Shown one piece after another: positions 6,307 through 8,059 of a DNA stretch of 8,059 nucleotides. How positions within the stretch are numbered: position 1 is the stretch's first letter; each line of letters opens with the position of its first letter. Below the pieces are notes generated by a model, which did no database searches, had not been told where the DNA came from, and saw only the letters and a program-made list of their open reading frames with translations. This DNA comes from an uncultured Gemmataceae bacterium (GTDB taxonomy: Bacteria > Planctomycetota > Planctomycetia > Gemmatales > Gemmataceae). The stretch covers positions 1 to 8,059 of the forward strand of contig CAKZUU010000042.1 in assembly GCA_937922175.1 (NCBI GenBank). Reading direction: 5' to 3'. The position numbers and the translations under genes were made by a program.

Positions 6307-7217
6307 CAACCTGGCTCGAGCGACTGGTGCACGAAGTCGCCACGGCGCTGGGCACGGAAGAATTTGTCGTGCTCGGAACCACCGCGTTGATTCTAATTAG
6401 TTTGGTTTGCGGCAGCATTGGCGCCTTGGTCGTCGGCAATCGCATGGCCTTCTTCAGTGATGCCCTCGCCCATTGTTCATTTGCCGGCATCGCGTTGGGT
6501 ATCCTCACCGCGATCTTCACTGGCGCAAGTGATGACCGTCTTGAATGGCTTCTCCCCCTTATCATGATCGTCTCTGGCATCATCTTCGGTTTGGCCATTA
6601 CCTTTGTCCGAGAGAGGACGGAATTGACCAGCGATACTGTCATCGGTGTCTTCTTCGCTGGGGCCATCGGCCTCGGCGCAATTCTCTTCGGAGCTTTACG
6701 CTTCTTCACCAACAAGACGGCCGAATTCTATCTTTTCGGTAGCGTCAATTTCGTCACCGAAACCGATCTCCTTTGGTTGTTGTCTCTAACCATTCTCACC
6801 TTTGTGATCCTTTTGACGAAATACAATGATCTTGTTTTTGCGAGCTTCAATTCCAGCTTGGCGCGCTCCCGCCGAATCCCCATTCGATTCCAGAATTATC
6901 TCTTCATCATCCTTCTGGCTTTGATTGTCAATATCTCGATTCAGTCAGTGGGTATATTATTAGTCAATGCCATGATTATCGTCCCCGCAGCAACTGCGGT
7001 TAACCTCAGCCGCAATCTTGGACAAATGGTTTGGTGGACTATCGGCTTGAGTATTGGTACTGGTTTGATCGGAATTTGGATGAGTTTCGAGGCGGGGATT
7101 ACCATCCGAAACCAAATATATCGCCCTGGCCCGAGTGGATATATCGTCGTCTTGCATGTATTGTGCTTTGCTGCATCCACTTTGGTAGCTGGATGGCGTC
7201 GCACGACGATGGCGTGA
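6303..7217 (+). CDS. Zn/Mn-type ABC transporter permease (ABC-3 family)
   Basis: A 304-residue inner-membrane permease of the ABC-3 family (ZnuB/MntB/TroC type), the channel part of ABC importers that bring in zinc, manganese or iron. Hydrophobic segments alternate through the protein, roughly 22-45, 55-73, 83-101, 112-132, 157-172, 198-235, 243-262 and 280-297. The family signature appears as FFSDALAHCSFAGIALG (50-66), where many relatives have SDALAHxxLPG; the SF-A variant still fits. VGILLVNAMIIVPAATA (216-232) matches the conserved segment that meets the ATPase. The metal cannot be told from the sequence. No ATPase or metal-binding lipoprotein gene is present in the window, so these must be encoded elsewhere or beyond the edge. 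Base composition is lower in GC than the flanking genes in parts (about 35-37% in 6781-6840 and 6901-6960 against 63% in 6061-6120), partly because of its Ile/Phe/Leu-rich helices. Confidence 0.93.
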   Translation: MTTWLERLVHEVATALGTEEFVVLGTTALILISLVCGSIGALVVGNRMAFFSDALAHCSFAGIALGILTAIFTGASDDRLEWLLPLIMIVSGIIFGLAITFVRERTELTSDTVIGVFFAGAIGLGAILFGALRFFTNKTAEFYLFGSVNFVTETDLLWLLSLTILTFVILLTKYNDLVFASFNSSLARSRRIPIRFQNYLFIILLALIVNISIQSVGILLVNAMIIVPAATAVNLSRNLGQMVWWTIGLSIGTGLIGIWMSFEAGITIRNQIYRPGPSGYIVVLHVLCFAASTLVAGWRRTTMA

Positions 7218-7234
7218 TCGATGCTGCCGACGAA

Positions 7235-7263
7235 TTATCTCATTGCTCGACGTGTGATATAAT
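7235..7263 (+). promoter_or_regulatory. Extended -10 promoter before the DUF318 permease
   Basis: TGATATAAT (7255-7263) is a perfect TGn-TATAAT extended -10. TTATCT (7235-7240), 17 bp upstream, matches the -35 consensus at three of six positions, which suffices with an extended -10. Transcription would start near 7270, giving a leader of about 32 nt. It would let the last gene be expressed separately from the upstream operon. No clear Fur- or Zur-type palindrome was seen around it. Confidence 0.5.
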
Positions 7264-7301
7264 CGCAGCCTTCTGTCATCCTCAAACGTGAGCCTTGCGA
7301 A

Positions 7302-8059
7302 GTGAACGAAGTTAAAGATTTCATCATCGACTTCCTCAGTGTTTTCTATGAAGCGTTCCCCTTCATCATGTTGGGTTCGTTGATTGCTGGGGTTTTGGAA
7401 GAGGTCGTGCCCCAACAGTTCTTCGGCCGGGTGATGCCGAAAAACCGCTTCCTCGCCATCGCCCTTAGCGCGTTGCTGGGGGTGGTTTTCCCAATGTGCG
7501 AATGTGGCATCGTTCCTGTGATGAGACGGATGCTTCGGAAGGGGCTGCCTTTGGGATGCTCCATCGCCTACATGCTTGCCGGTCCTGTGATCAACGGCGT
7601 GGTCGCCCTGAGCACATGGGTGGCGTTCAAAGACCATTGGGCGAAAGGCGGTTATCAGATCATCGCCATGCGTTTGGCGTTAGCATATGTCGTCGCTGTT
7701 TCGACGGCTTCGATTGTCGAGTTCGTTTTATTTCGTCGTTATGGTTTTTCGTTGCTTCAGCCGAGTGCGATTCCTCCCAGATCCTTGCACGACCATCGAC
7801 ACGAGGAAGAAGGTGAGGGCAAAACAAGACGCTCCCTATGGACCCGAATGGGAGCTATCTCTGAGACCGCGCTGCACGATTTTATGGACATCACCATTTT
7901 TTTAACCTTGGGTGCGATCTTGACATCGTTGGCACGTCAAACGATTAACATGTCGGAGATCGCTGCCTTCTCGAGCTCCTATCCCGCCATCGCCATTGGG
8001 GCGATGATGGCGCTTGCCATAGTGATGTGCCTCTGTAGCGAGGCAGACGCCTTCGTCGC
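7302..8059 (+). CDS. UPF0718/DUF318-family permease (COG0701), 3' end outside window
   Basis: At least 252 residues of a membrane permease of the UPF0718/DUF318 family (COG0701, related to ArsP-like permeases). Members export or move small solutes or metal(loid)s, but most are uncharacterised. The GTG at 7302 is the only good start after the in-frame stop at 7260-7262; a weak GTGAG precedes it by about 9 nt. Visible: helices near 11-31 and 50-65, the family motif FPMCECGIVPV (63-73) with C66 and C68, the conserved LAGPVINGVVAL (92-103), a third helix about 118-143, a hydrophilic loop with HDHRHEEEGEGK (163-174), then helices about 196-210 and 228-244 and a second Cys motif, CLCSEADAF (243-251), at the edge. 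The Cys pairs and the His/Glu-rich loop would suit metal handling, in line with the ABC permease 84 nt upstream. No ATG start exists, so a gene caller requiring ATG would miss it. Confidence 0.88.
   Translation, partial: MNEVKDFIIDFLSVFYEAFPFIMLGSLIAGVLEEVVPQQFFGRVMPKNRFLAIALSALLGVVFPMCECGIVPVMRRMLRKGLPLGCSIAYMLAGPVINGVVALSTWVAFKDHWAKGGYQIIAMRLALAYVVAVSTASIVEFVLFRRYGFSLLQPSAIPPRSLHDHRHEEEGEGKTRRSLWTRMGAISETALHDFMDITIFLTLGAILTSLARQTINMSEIAAFSSSYPAIAIGAMMALAIVMCLCSEADAFV

Noticed and set aside
6011..6715. 234-codon open frame on the minus strand, antisense to the aminotransferase and ABC permease
   Set aside because: It encodes a low-complexity Lys/Arg/Pro/Ser/Met mix typical of a frame opposite a membrane-protein gene, and it spans the junction of two well-supported genes.
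6960..7637. 225-codon open frame on the minus strand opposite the DUF318 permease
   Set aside because: No recognisable domain, His/Asn/Arg-rich composition, and it runs antisense to two clear membrane protein genes.

Overview
The window reads like a chromosomal housekeeping and accessory-transport region of a moderately GC-rich bacterium, most likely a planctomycete (Planctomycetota). This is inferred, not proven. It rests on a Ser/Thr kinase with an unusual DFA motif next to accA, a GT39/PMT-type membrane glycosyltransferase with a DSNFDWGQ block, a divergent GFO/IDH/MocA-family oxidoreductase, and weak or atypical ribosome binding sites. No rRNA, tRNA, CRISPR array, insertion sequence or phage gene was seen.

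Left part (1-1499, plus strand): the C-terminal part of a serine/threonine protein kinase runs in from the window edge and stops at 434. A 66-nt spacer with a perfect 8-bp GC-rich stem-loop leads to accA, the carboxyltransferase alpha subunit of acetyl-CoA carboxylase, which starts at 501 behind an AAAGGA ribosome binding site.

Middle (1485-3558): a multi-spanning GT39/PMT-like glycosyltransferase lies on the minus strand, convergent with accA and overlapping its last 15 bases. Its annotated ATG sits inside a long imperfect inverted repeat (34-bp arms, 30/34 matching, 48-bp loop) that fills most of the divergent intergenic space. A GTG 54 codons further in, preceded by AGGAGG, is an alternative start.

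Right part (3559-8059, plus strand): a GFO/IDH/MocA-family NAD(P)-dependent oxidoreductase, then a class III PLP-dependent aminotransferase, then a Zn/Mn-type ABC-3 family permease whose ATG overlaps the aminotransferase stop (ATGA). These three look like one transcription unit. After 84 nt containing a perfect extended -10 element (TGaTATAAT) comes a GTG-started permease of the UPF0718/DUF318 (COG0701) family with a CxCG motif. It runs off the right edge.

The right part combines two probable amine or sugar metabolism enzymes with two transporters, at least one of them for a transition metal. The ATPase and the solute-binding protein expected for the ABC permease are not in the window. The best candidates for something undescribed are the inverted repeat, the aminotransferase/metal-permease coupling, and the DFA kinase beside accA. 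None is established from sequence alone.
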